14,923 bases of DNA from JBEGQX01 sp041180805 (GTDB lineage Bacteria > Planctomycetota > Planctomycetia > Gemmatales > Gemmataceae). The notes below the pieces were generated by a model. The model was not told the origin of the DNA. It ran no database searches and worked only from the letters and a program-made list of their open reading frames with translations. The position numbers and the translations under genes are program-made. The DNA is taken from assembly GCA_041180805.1 (NCBI GenBank), contig JBEGQX010000115.1:1-14923 (forward strand), written 5' to 3'. Below, piece by piece: positions 1-7,800 of the stretch. The first letter of the stretch is position 1; every line of letters starts with the position of its first letter.

Positions 1-450
1 TCCTCCACCGAGGTGAAGGCACCGGATGCCAAAGGACAGGTGGTCAACCAGCGGGGTGAAAAATGGGAACGCACCGAGATACCTGACCTTGGTAAGGTTG
101 TCAGCGGGGACCTGGTGGAAATTGAACTCGAGATCGACAGCAAAAACGATTACGAGTACATCCAGATTCAGGATCCCAAGGCGGCGGGTTTTGAACCTGT
201 CGAGCTACGCAGCGGTTATGGTAACAATGACATGCGCGCTTACATGGAACTTCGGGATGAAAAAGTGGACTTCTTCGTTAGGGTGCTGGCACGGGGCAAG
301 CACAGCCTGCGTTACCGCATGCGTGCCGAGATTCCCGGGGTTTTTCATGCTCTTCCCACAAAGATCATGGGTATGTATGCGCCTGAACTGGTTGGAAACG
401 CGGATGAGATCCGGGTTCGGGTGGAGGACAAGCCTGCAACCGCCCGGTGA
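1..450 (+). CDS. Alpha-2-macroglobulin family protein, C-terminal end (5' truncated)
   Basis: The reading frame is open from base 1 to the TGA at 448-450, giving the last 149 residues of a larger protein; a GTG at 13 is internal, not the start. The visible part matches the C-terminal end of bacterial alpha-2-macroglobulins. It shows a beta-rich stretch with YEYIQIQDPKAAGFEPVELR, then an ELRDEKVDFF segment, then LRYRMRAEIPGVFHALPT and MYAPELVGNADEIRV, which are characteristic of the last macroglobulin domains. Family members are large periplasmic or lipid-anchored protease traps, often beside a penicillin-binding protein PbpC; that neighbour would lie outside this window. The thioester region, bait region and signal peptide are also outside, so protease-trapping ability cannot be judged. 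The gene ends one base before the convergent cyclase stop codon. Family assignment is firm; function is inferred. Confidence 0.85.
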   Translation, partial: SSTEVKAPDAKGQVVNQRGEKWERTEIPDLGKVVSGDLVEIELEIDSKNDYEYIQIQDPKAAGFEPVELRSGYGNNDMRAYMELRDEKVDFFVRVLARGKHSLRYRMRAEIPGVFHALPTKIMGMYAPELVGNADEIRVRVEDKPATAR

Positions 451-2598
451 TTACTTTGTGTCGCGGTGCGTAACCGCATCCCAGTCCGCGGGTGGTGGGT
501 TGGCCATGAAATGATCACAGCGTTGCTGGTATAACCTTGCAACACCATCATCAGGGTTCATTTCCAGCAGTTGCCCATAACATTCCCTGGCTTTTGAAAA
601 TTGGCGGGCTTCAAAGAGGACCCTTCCCTGGCTGGTCAGATCGATGATTTTTCGCAGCTTGGGTGATTCATCCTCAGCATTTGCAAGTACTTCGTAGATT
701 TCACCGGGCTTTGTCTTGCCTTTGACAGCGACCTTGTCCACCAGGCGGGTTAGTATTTTGCCTGAAACCTCCCTGTTTGTGGTCTCGTTGATTAGAACCA
801 GTGTTCCATATTCCTTGTTGGTTCCCTCCAGCCTGCTGGCCAGGTTCACCGTGTCACCCACTGCGGTGTAATTAAGCCTGGTATCACTGCCAATATTTCC
901 AACCAGAGCATCGCCGGTGTTGATGCCAATTCGCATGACGATTTCAGGAAGGCCCTTGGAGAGGTTGGCCTTATTGAATGAATTCATGGCAATCTGGCAT
1001 TCCAGCGCAGCCTTGCACGCCATGGTGGCATGATCTTCAATGGTCAATGGGGCATTCCAGAAAGCCATCACCGAATCACCAATAAATTTATCGATGGTAC
1101 CTTTGTTTTTGTGGATGATACTGCTGCAAAAGGCGAGGTGCTCACCCAGGATGGAGACAAGCACATCCGGATCCAATGACTCTGACATGGAGGTGAAATT
1201 CTTGAGGTCCGAGAAAAAGACCGTGATGTTCTTTTTCTCCACAAAAATCTTGGCTGTCTTCCTGGAGTGAACCACCTGCCTTACAACATCGCCGGGAATG
1301 TATTTCCTGAAGGAAAGCAGTCCTGTTTTCATTTCCTCGATGCCGTTGGCCAGGTTGAACATTTCCAAAACCTGATATTGATCTGTTGGCCGGGCTGTTA
1401 TTTCCCACTGCCCAACTTTTAAGATATCTGCAGAGATGAGTTCCAGCGGGTTGGATAACCTTCTTGCTATGATGAAAACCAAAAAAATACCCCCCAGGAT
1501 GATCACCCCAAGGATAAGCACGCTGGCAAGGATATGATTGTAGGCCTCGGCCATCAAAAGGTCGTTACTCGCGGCTGTTACGACAATCCAGTATGGTTTT
1601 TGATTTGGAAAGACGCTTGTCCAGGCGATGTTCCACAGCTTTCCCCTCTTGTCGGTCGCCTTCTCGGACATGGTGGTGGGGATGTTGAAAATATCCAATT
1701 TCGAATTGCTGTACTTGGTCAGGATTTTTTGTAATGCCTGCACACGATAGTCGGTGCATTCATTGGCCAGAAGCAGATCCCCATTGGAATGATGGAGCTG
1801 GTGGACATGGTTTTCATGCCCAATGACAATGACCTTTCCATCCAGTTTTCTTTCAAGGATAAAGGCGCTGCCCTCAAATCCAATCTTGGCACCCTGGGAG
1901 GAAAGGTAATTGCTAATGTCCCCCAGGCCGACCTCGATCCTGGCTATTCCCAAAAAAACCTCGTTTTTCAAGACCGGGTAAACATAGCTAAAGGTTTGCT
2001 GCGCGCCCTTGTGTCCATGCTCTGGCGGTGGGCTTACTTCTGTCCAGTCGGGTGTTTTGGTTTCGCGGAATACCTGGTAGATGGGGTTTTCCCTTGGATC
2101 CACGCTGTTTTTATCCACCAAGCTTGGCCTGGATTCGGCGGAATTCAGGTTTTCCTGCAACATGGTGTGGAAGAGCCCGGTTTTTTCATCCTTGTAAACT
2201 GTCCTGGAGAATATTTTTTCCTCGCTATCCCTGCCTATGAAAACCATGGAACCGGTGGCAGCATCGATCATCTGAAAGGAGGCGAACTTTTTCTGGTTTT
2301 TTAACATCTCCAAGCCAACATGGATGATTTGCTCGGGCTTTTTGAAATCTATGATGGATGATTCCATCATTGTTCCGATCGAGAATGTCCTGCCACTAAC
2401 ATGGTTCAGGAATGCCTCTGTAAGGTTGTTGACATCCTCGGATATTAGCCGGAGTTTCGCGTTTACATCACTTTCCGCCTGTTTGGTCTCAAGAAAAAAG
2501 TTCACCAGAATGATGGTTCCACCCGTGACAACCGTGATAAACATCATCAGCATTACGAGTAAAAATCGTATTTTGAAGCGTGATTTAACCTGGGTCAT
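451..2598 (-). CDS. Membrane-bound class III adenylate/guanylate cyclase with dCache-like sensor (paralogue 1)
   Basis: Predicted 715-residue receptor cyclase making cAMP (or cGMP) from the nucleoside triphosphate. Residues about 12-36 form a first membrane segment. About 40-350 form an extracytoplasmic dCache-like sensor ending in LWNIAWTSVFPNQKPYWIVV. About 356-378 form the second membrane segment, followed by a short HAMP-like linker and the RKYIPGDVV pre-cyclase helix. The catalytic domain spans about 455-640. Metal-binding Asp464 (FFSDLKNFT) and Asp508 (FIGDSVMAFWN) are present, as are Lys504 and Thr578 at the base-selecting positions (a Lys/Thr pair as in class IIIb) and transition-state Asn585 and Arg589 (VNLASRLE). 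A TPR-like helix pair (about 650-695) and a conserved NPPPxxWDA tail follow. The frame extends upstream to 2790 inside the neighbouring gene, but ATG 2598 is preferred: it aligns residue for residue with the paralogue and follows a CAGG. It lies 28 bp downstream of the other cyclase, so co-transcription is likely. cAMP rather than cGMP is inference. Confidence 0.9.
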   Translation of the reverse strand: MTQVKSRFKIRFLLVMLMMFITVVTGGTIILVNFFLETKQAESDVNAKLRLISEDVNNLTEAFLNHVSGRTFSIGTMMESSIIDFKKPEQIIHVGLEMLKNQKKFASFQMIDAATGSMVFIGRDSEEKIFSRTVYKDEKTGLFHTMLQENLNSAESRPSLVDKNSVDPRENPIYQVFRETKTPDWTEVSPPPEHGHKGAQQTFSYVYPVLKNEVFLGIARIEVGLGDISNYLSSQGAKIGFEGSAFILERKLDGKVIVIGHENHVHQLHHSNGDLLLANECTDYRVQALQKILTKYSNSKLDIFNIPTTMSEKATDKRGKLWNIAWTSVFPNQKPYWIVVTAASNDLLMAEAYNHILASVLILGVIILGGIFLVFIIARRLSNPLELISADILKVGQWEITARPTDQYQVLEMFNLANGIEEMKTGLLSFRKYIPGDVVRQVVHSRKTAKIFVEKKNITVFFSDLKNFTSMSESLDPDVLVSILGEHLAFCSSIIHKNKGTIDKFIGDSVMAFWNAPLTIEDHATMACKAALECQIAMNSFNKANLSKGLPEIVMRIGINTGDALVGNIGSDTRLNYTAVGDTVNLASRLEGTNKEYGTLVLINETTNREVSGKILTRLVDKVAVKGKTKPGEIYEVLANAEDESPKLRKIIDLTSQGRVLFEARQFSKARECYGQLLEMNPDDGVARLYQQRCDHFMANPPPADWDAVTHRDTK
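806..882. repeat. Near-identical DNA tract shared by the two cyclase genes, copy 1
   Basis: This 77-base stretch matches 2982-3058 in the same orientation with only two differences (838 G/A and 862 T/C), counted by eye. It encodes the catalytic core segment TRLNYTAVGDTVNLASR plus the following LEGTNKEYG. Third codon positions are almost all conserved too, whereas the sensor-coding halves are strongly diverged. This suggests a recent duplication or local gene conversion. Confidence 0.75.
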
Positions 2599-2626
2599 GT
2601 TTACCTGGGTCGGGTGACCTGAAGGG

Positions 2627-4768
2627 TTACTTGGTTTCCCTGTGGGATATGGCATCCCAGTTGGGGGGTGGTGGGTTGGCAATATAGTGTTCGCAGCGTT
2701 GCACATAGAGCCGGGCAACGCCGTCATCGGGGTTACATTGCAATAGCTGTTCATGGCACAATTTGGCCTGGGCAAACTGTCGGGTTTCAAAAAGGGTTCT
2801 GCCCTGGTGGGTCAGGTCTATAATCTGCCGTAGCAAAGGAGAGTAATCTTCCTGGGTTGCCAGTACTTCATAAATTTCACCTGGCTTTGTCTTTCCTTTG
2901 ACAGCAACCTTGTCCACCAGGCGGGTAAGAATCCTGCCTGTAACCTGATTCCTGGTGCTTTCACTGATAAGGATACTGGTGCCATATTCCTTGTTGGTTC
3001 CCTCCAGCCTGCTAGCCAGGTTCACCGTGTCACCCACCGCGGTGTAATTAAGCCTGGTGTGGCTGCCAATATTTCCGACCAGCGCTTCTCCGGTGTGGAT
3101 GCCAATGCGCATGAACAGGCTTGGAAGTCCCTGTGCCATGTTGGCCTGGTTAAACGACTTCATGGCGGCCTGGCATTCCAGTGCGGCCAAACAGGCATAT
3201 ACGGGGTGGTCTTTCACCGCGGAAGGCGCGTTCCAGAAAGCCATTACCGAATCGCCTATGAACTTGTCGATGGTGCCCTGGTATTTCTGGATGATCCTTG
3301 TGCATATTGCCAGGTGGTCACCAAGGATTCTGATCAGGATATCGGGATCCAGGGATTCCGACATGTTCGTGAAATCACGCAGGTCCGAGAAAAACACGGT
3401 GATGTTTTTTTTCTCCACAAATAGGTCTGCGGTTTTGTGGGACCGTATCACCTGGCTTACGACATCGCCGGGAATGTACTTTCGGAAAGAGAGAAGGCCC
3501 AGTTTCATTTCCTCGATTCCCACGCCAAGGTCGTACAGTTCCTTGACCATAACATTGGGAATAGGCATGGGTTTGATGTTGCCTTCGCCAATAAGTTTCA
3601 TTTCCCTGGCGAAAGCCTCAAGAGGCTTTGAAGCGCGCATGGAAAGCAGAAAAATAGTGATACCTCCCACCAAGATCACTGTCGTCAGGAAATAAAAATG
3701 GGCCCAGAAGCGATTCCATGCGTCAGCAACCAGAAGGTCCCTTCGGGCGGTGGTGACGATTGCCCAGTAAGGCTTTTCCCCGGGCAGAATGCTGGTCCAT
3801 GCCATGTTCCAGACCGAGCCGTTGTCTGCGATTACCTCGTCAATTAAAGTCTCGGTCGAATTCATGGAGTCGATGCCCATGGCATCGTATTTCTCGACAA
3901 GTTTTTCAAAAGCCCGAACACTTGGGTTTAAGCTTTCGCTGGCTTTAAGGAGCTTCTGGTTTGATTGATCCAGACCGTCCGCCTGGGTACCGATGGCGAC
4001 CAGTGTGCCATCCGATTTTCGTTCCACGGCAAATGCAATGCCCCCATAGCCAATCTTGTCGTTTTTGGCCCGGAGGTACTTGGAGATTTCCTCCACGGAT
4101 ATCTCGGTGCTTATGATGCCGTAAAAAGACCCTGCCCGGATGATTGGGTAAACATAACTGAAGCTTTGCTTGAAAGTTGTTAACGACCTGGGTGAAGGGG
4201 GCCTTACTTCCGTCCAGTTTGGTGTGCGGCTTTCCTGAAATTCCTTGTAATAATCAGCTTCCCGAGGATCCTTCAAGTCGCTTTGCATCACTTTTGGATG
4301 TAACAGCAACAGGTCATCAGGATCATATTTCAGCAATTGTATCTTGTTGGTTATTGGGTCTCTCGTTGTTTTAGTTACAATCAACTTATCATTAACATCA
4401 TTGGTTACTTGGAACATGTTACCGCTGGAATGCTCGATGATTTCAATCGAGATGATATGGGTGTCAGACTGCAGGACTTGTTTCCCACCCTGGATGATAA
4501 GTGACTCGGTTTTGAAATCGAGCAACCCTGAATCAGCCAGTCTTCCCATGGACCTGGTTCTATTGCTGACGGTTTGAAGCAAAAACCTTGTCAGGTCGTT
4601 GATGTCCTCGGAAATCAGCCTGAGGACTTTGTTGCCCTCTTCTCGGGACTGCTTGCTTTCAATCAGGAAATTAAGCACAGCAATGGTGGCTCCTGTGGTG
4701 AAGGTAAGCAACACCAGAAAAGTCATCATGACCACTCGAAACCTAAATTTTGGCGGTCTGTGTTCCAT
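2627..4768 (-). CDS. Membrane-bound class III adenylate/guanylate cyclase with dCache-like sensor (paralogue 2)
   Basis: Predicted 713-residue receptor cyclase with the same architecture as its downstream neighbour. First membrane segment about 10-35, dCache-like sensor about 40-345, second membrane segment about 355-377, linker with RKYIPGDVV, catalytic domain about 453-638, TPR-like tail and terminal NPPPPNWDA. Catalytic residues are complete: Asp462 and Asp506 for metals, Lys502 and Thr576 for the base, Asn583 and Arg587 for the transition state. The sensor is clearly more diverged from the paralogue than the cyclase domain, which suggests a different ligand. Start choice: the frame is open up to 4888, beyond the start of the divergent gene. 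ATG 4768 is chosen because the following 40 residues align without gaps to the paralogue's N-terminus. ATG 4786 and ATG 4795 are alternatives, and none has a strong Shine-Dalgarno sequence. It is the first gene of the apparent two-gene minus-strand unit. Confidence 0.9.
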   Translation of the reverse strand: MEHRPPKFRFRVVMMTFLVLLTFTTGATIAVLNFLIESKQSREEGNKVLRLISEDINDLTRFLLQTVSNRTRSMGRLADSGLLDFKTESLIIQGGKQVLQSDTHIISIEIIEHSSGNMFQVTNDVNDKLIVTKTTRDPITNKIQLLKYDPDDLLLLHPKVMQSDLKDPREADYYKEFQESRTPNWTEVRPPSPRSLTTFKQSFSYVYPIIRAGSFYGIISTEISVEEISKYLRAKNDKIGYGGIAFAVERKSDGTLVAIGTQADGLDQSNQKLLKASESLNPSVRAFEKLVEKYDAMGIDSMNSTETLIDEVIADNGSVWNMAWTSILPGEKPYWAIVTTARRDLLVADAWNRFWAHFYFLTTVILVGGITIFLLSMRASKPLEAFAREMKLIGEGNIKPMPIPNVMVKELYDLGVGIEEMKLGLLSFRKYIPGDVVSQVIRSHKTADLFVEKKNITVFFSDLRDFTNMSESLDPDILIRILGDHLAICTRIIQKYQGTIDKFIGDSVMAFWNAPSAVKDHPVYACLAALECQAAMKSFNQANMAQGLPSLFMRIGIHTGEALVGNIGSHTRLNYTAVGDTVNLASRLEGTNKEYGTSILISESTRNQVTGRILTRLVDKVAVKGKTKPGEIYEVLATQEDYSPLLRQIIDLTHQGRTLFETRQFAQAKLCHEQLLQCNPDDGVARLYVQRCEHYIANPPPPNWDAISHRETK
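2982..3058. repeat. Near-identical DNA tract shared by the two cyclase genes, copy 2
   Basis: Partner of the tract at 806-882, about 2.2 kb away in direct orientation, with 75 of 77 bases identical by eye. Direct repeats of this kind could allow recombination between the two cyclase genes, which would delete one sensor and leave a hybrid gene. Confidence 0.75.
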
Positions 4769-4876
4769 CGAAGCAAGTATTCCCATTACAGTCATCTGAA
4801 TAACTCTAATTTTGTACCAAACTCCCTTGTCAGGGAATACATTTAGATTCTGGAAAATGATGGAAGGAGCAATTTC
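4769..4876. promoter_or_regulatory. Divergent intergenic region between cyclase unit and beta-propeller gene
   Basis: This 108-bp AT-rich stretch separates two divergently transcribed start codons, so both promoters should lie in or near it. A TTGTCA at 4827-4832 could be a plus-strand -35 element, but I see no good -10 hexamer at the usual spacing. The plus-strand ribosome binding site is at 4864-4869. I see no clear dyad operator. The call rests on gene arrangement rather than a recognised promoter motif. Confidence 0.4.
4864..4869 (+). promoter_or_regulatory. Ribosome binding site deciding the beta-propeller start
   Basis: AAGGAG lies 7 bases before ATG 4877 and supports that start over the second in-frame ATG at 4892, which sits directly before the twin-arginine residues. 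Confidence 0.75.
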
Positions 4877-6124
4877 ATGGAAATTCATGGCATGAATAGG
4901 CGGACTTTTGTCGCGTCATCAGCATTTCTGGCGGGCAACCATCTTTGGGGTGCAGAAAATCCTGGATATAAGGTTCGCGCCATCACCCAGGAACCCGGTT
5001 ATCACTGGTTTGCTTACTACGACAAACTTCAGTTTGACCCCACCAACCGTTATGTGCTGGGAATGCGAGTCGACTTTCAACACCGCTCTCCCAAACCGGA
5101 TGATGTGATTGAGGTGGGCATGGTGGATTTGGGGGATAATGACCGCTGGATAAAACTGGGCACCAGCAAGGCTTGGAACTGGCAACAGGGTTGCATGCTG
5201 CAATGGGTGCCGGGTTCTAAAACCGAGGTTTTGTGGAATGACCGTGAGGATAAACCCGAAGCGCATTATGTCTGTCGGGTCCTGGATGTGTTCAGCAAAC
5301 AAATCCGTACCATTCCCCACCCGGTGTATGCGATTTCCCCGGATGGAAAAACTGCCATTGCCGCCGATTTTCGCAGGCTGAATGATACCCGGCCGGGATA
5401 TGGTTACAGTGGGGTGCCAGACCCCTCGTTGGAACTGGCTCCAAAAGATTCCGGAATTTTCAAGGTGGACCTTGCCACTGGTAGCCAGAAATTGATTTTC
5501 TCCATGGCACAGGTTGCTGCATTTGGCGAACAAACCGAGGATATGAAGGGTGCCAAGCACTGGTTTAACCACCTGCTTTTCAACACCGATGGAACTCGTT
5601 TCATTTTTCTGCACCGCTGGAAGCCTGCCTCGGGCAAAGTCTCCTTTAAAACAAGAATGTTCACTGCTTCCACCGATGGCACAGACCTGTTTGTTCTGGA
5701 TCCATCGGGCGAAACATCCCATTTCATCTGGCGGGATGCAGCGCATGTATTGGCCTGGACACAACCCAAAGGCATGCAACCGGGGTTTTACCTGTTCAAG
5801 GACAGAACCAACCAGGTGGAACAGATTGGCAAAGGTATCATGACCCAGAATGGTCATTGCACTTACCTGCCCGGAAATGAGTGGATTCTAAACGACACCT
5901 ACCCGGACAGGGACAGGCTGCAGCATCCGTACCTTTTCCATGTGAAGACGGGTAAAAAGATTTCCCTGGGGGATTATCTTTCTCCCAAGGAGTACGCGGG
6001 AGAATGGCGCTGCGATAACCACCCCAGGTTCAGTAACGATGGCAGGATGGTGACAATAGATTCCCCCCATGATGGCAAAGGCAGACAACTGTACCTGATG
6101 GATATCTCCGGGATTGTGCGCTAA
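4877..6124 (+). CDS. Tat-signal beta-propeller protein of unknown function (TolB/oligogalacturonate lyase-like fold)
   Basis: 415-residue protein that I do not recognise as a named enzyme. The N-terminus has a twin-arginine signal (NRRTFVASSAFLAG, Arg8-Arg9), then a short, only mildly hydrophobic stretch, so Tat export to the periplasm is likely. The mature part has repeated blade-like units with the pattern of TolB/WD40-like propellers: YAISPDGKTAIAADFRR (about 153-168), HWFNHLLFNTDGTRFIFLHRW (about 230-250), GHCTYLPGNEWILNDTYPD and NHPRFSNDGRMVTIDSPHD near the C-terminus. Conserved-looking His and Asp at blade starts, with an HPxFSxDG block, recall oligogalacturonate lyase-like propellers, so a sugar-acid or metal-dependent role is possible but unproven. 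Start ATG 4877 has a good ribosome binding site. It is divergent from the cyclases and 96 bp upstream of the HEAT-repeat gene on the same strand. Export and fold are fairly sure; function is unknown. Confidence 0.8.
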   Translation: MEIHGMNRRTFVASSAFLAGNHLWGAENPGYKVRAITQEPGYHWFAYYDKLQFDPTNRYVLGMRVDFQHRSPKPDDVIEVGMVDLGDNDRWIKLGTSKAWNWQQGCMLQWVPGSKTEVLWNDREDKPEAHYVCRVLDVFSKQIRTIPHPVYAISPDGKTAIAADFRRLNDTRPGYGYSGVPDPSLELAPKDSGIFKVDLATGSQKLIFSMAQVAAFGEQTEDMKGAKHWFNHLLFNTDGTRFIFLHRWKPASGKVSFKTRMFTASTDGTDLFVLDPSGETSHFIWRDAAHVLAWTQPKGMQPGFYLFKDRTNQVEQIGKGIMTQNGHCTYLPGNEWILNDTYPDRDRLQHPYLFHVKTGKKISLGDYLSPKEYAGEWRCDNHPRFSNDGRMVTIDSPHDGKGRQLYLMDISGIVR

Positions 6125-6209
6125 TCATCTAGTGTCAATTTTCAGTTCGGTGTGGTCCGAAACCCGGCCAGTTCCTGTAAAATGGTTATTAGTGATATTC
6201 GAATGATTT

Positions 6210-6213
6210 GGAG
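6210..6213 (+). promoter_or_regulatory. Ribosome binding site deciding the HEAT-repeat start
   Basis: GGAG lies 7 bases before ATG 6221. It supports this start, which gives a proper signal peptide, over the upstream in-frame GTG at 6152. Confidence 0.65.
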
Positions 6214-6220
6214 TAAGACC

Positions 6221-7777
6221 ATGAAGGTGCGAAATATACTGGGGTTTGGCTTGCTGGCAGGTACCGGGTTTTTCATGGCTTACGAGAATGTGAAGGGGCA
6301 GGCTGTAAGACCCATGCCAACTTCTGCGCCCGCAGTTAGCAACACTCCCATGCCGTATGGCCAACATTCTTATTGGGGCTGCCTGGGATACTGTAATGGT
6401 CCGCTGCGCCCCGCCAGCAATTATTACACATGCTTTGGTTATTGCCCCACCGGGCCTCATTCCTCGGGTCCGTGGACGCGTTACCATATTTATGCGGCAG
6501 CGGTTAGTGCCGCAGCCGGGGCTAATGCCCAGTATCTATTTCCTTTTCCGGTGGAGGTCGCCCAGCCACAAACAGGCACACAGCCAGCCCAACCGGCTGC
6601 CGATCCCAAGGAAGTCGAGCGGCTGACAAAGCAATTGCAAGAAAAAGAGAAGGAAAAGAGATTGCAGGCTGCGCAGGAACTGGCAATGAAAAAAGCCAAG
6701 GAAGCCGCAATACCATTGATGGGCCTGCTGAAGGATACCGACCCTCAGGTACGCACTCATGCAGCGCAGGCTCTTGCCCACCTTGGCAAGGAAGCCGTGG
6801 GCGATGTTACCAAGGGCTTGTATTCCGAAGATCGCATGGTTCGCATGGGAAGCGCGCTGGCGTTGGGAATGATGGGGGAAAAGGCTGCCACTGCCTTGAC
6901 CGCCTTGAAAGGCAGCCTGAAAGATTCAGATGTCAGGGTTCGTGGGCATGCCGCACAGGCTATTTACAGGATCTCCAAAGATGCCAAGGATGTGCTGCCT
7001 GTTTTGTTGGATTGTCTGAAGGATGATGATGAACATGTGCGGTTGGGTGTGATTCATGCGCTGGGAATGATGAAAAAAGATGCCCGGCCTGCGATGGAAA
7101 CCCTTAAGAAAAGCCTGAAGGATCATGTCGCCTGGATACGCCTGGCGGCCAGTGGTGCGCTTTGGGATATAGCACCCGAACCCAAAGATGCCCTGGCGAA
7201 CGAACTGGTGCCCGTGCTTGCGGAACTTCAAAAAGAGGATAATCCGGATCTTCGCACCGAGGTGGTGGGTTTGCTTTCCCAGATGAAATCCAGCGAGGCG
7301 GCGATGGCGTTACTCCAGAAAGCCAGTTTGGATTCTGACAGCAGTGTGGGACAAATTGCCACCCAAAACCTGGTGGATAATCCCGATTCAGCAATCGAGG
7401 CCCTGGTGAAGGGGCTTGCCAGTAAGGATGTTCAGGTGAGATTTCGCATTGTATCAAATCTGGCTCAGATGGGCGAACGCGCAGCCAAAGCCATGCCTGC
7501 CCTTGTGGAAACACTTCGCGACAGGGATGTGGGAGTGCGCTGGGAATCCGCGCTTGCCCTGGGACGGATGAAGGCTAAGGCAAAAGAAGCAGTTCAACCT
7601 CTTACGGAAGCTTTGGAAGACCCTGCTTATCAGGTACGCATGATGGCGGCGGAAGCATTGGGAGAAATAGGATCCGAAGCCTCCGGGGCATTGGAAGCAC
7701 TAAAGATCGCCCAGAAAGATTCCCGGGCCGAAGTGGTGGATGCGGCCCGGATCGCCATCCGGAAGATTTCTAAATAA
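6221..7777 (+). CDS. Secreted HEAT-repeat protein with N-terminal CxGYC motifs
   Basis: 518-residue protein. Residues 1 to about 28 look like a Sec signal peptide: MKVRN, a hydrophobic GFGLLAGTGFFMAY core, and a likely cut after KGQA. Residues 30-115 are Pro/Tyr/Gly-rich and carry two similar units, WGCLGYCNGP (Cys54, Cys58) and YTCFGYCPTGP (Cys71, Cys75), the only clustered cysteines. A Pro/Gln linker and a charged helix (about 128-160, LTKQLQEKEKEKRLQ) follow. From about 145 to 518 there are roughly ten HEAT-type helical repeats with the usual VRxxAAxALGxxG signature, for example at 176-190, 206-220, 238-250, 272-284, 438-450 and 471-484. HEAT solenoids are protein-binding scaffolds, and no enzyme motif is visible. 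It is on the same strand as the propeller gene (96-bp gap), so they may share a transcript, and convergent with tpiA (23-bp gap). The fold is confident; partner and role are unknown. Confidence 0.85.
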   Translation: MKVRNILGFGLLAGTGFFMAYENVKGQAVRPMPTSAPAVSNTPMPYGQHSYWGCLGYCNGPLRPASNYYTCFGYCPTGPHSSGPWTRYHIYAAAVSAAAGANAQYLFPFPVEVAQPQTGTQPAQPAADPKEVERLTKQLQEKEKEKRLQAAQELAMKKAKEAAIPLMGLLKDTDPQVRTHAAQALAHLGKEAVGDVTKGLYSEDRMVRMGSALALGMMGEKAATALTALKGSLKDSDVRVRGHAAQAIYRISKDAKDVLPVLLDCLKDDDEHVRLGVIHALGMMKKDARPAMETLKKSLKDHVAWIRLAASGALWDIAPEPKDALANELVPVLAELQKEDNPDLRTEVVGLLSQMKSSEAAMALLQKASLDSDSSVGQIATQNLVDNPDSAIEALVKGLASKDVQVRFRIVSNLAQMGERAAKAMPALVETLRDRDVGVRWESALALGRMKAKAKEAVQPLTEALEDPAYQVRMMAAEALGEIGSEASGALEALKIAQKDSRAEVVDAARIAIRKISK

Positions 7778-7800
7778 TTAAAGACTTATCAATCGGCTGT

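Noticed and set aside
2599..2790. N-terminal extension of the downstream cyclase to 2790
   Set aside because: It would lie inside the last 164 bases of the upstream cyclase. Its residues look like an out-of-frame translation, and the paralogue alignment starts exactly at ATG 2598.
4919..5857. Minus-strand open frame of 312 codons inside the beta-propeller gene
   Set aside because: It lies wholly opposite a gene with a signal peptide, a good ribosome binding site and recognisable repeats. Its own translation shows no domain pattern and no supported start.
6125..6220. TTCGG/CCGAA inverted repeat between the propeller and HEAT genes (about 6144-6161) as a terminator
   Set aside because: The stem is only 5 bp and no T-run follows, so it does not meet the pattern of an intrinsic terminator.
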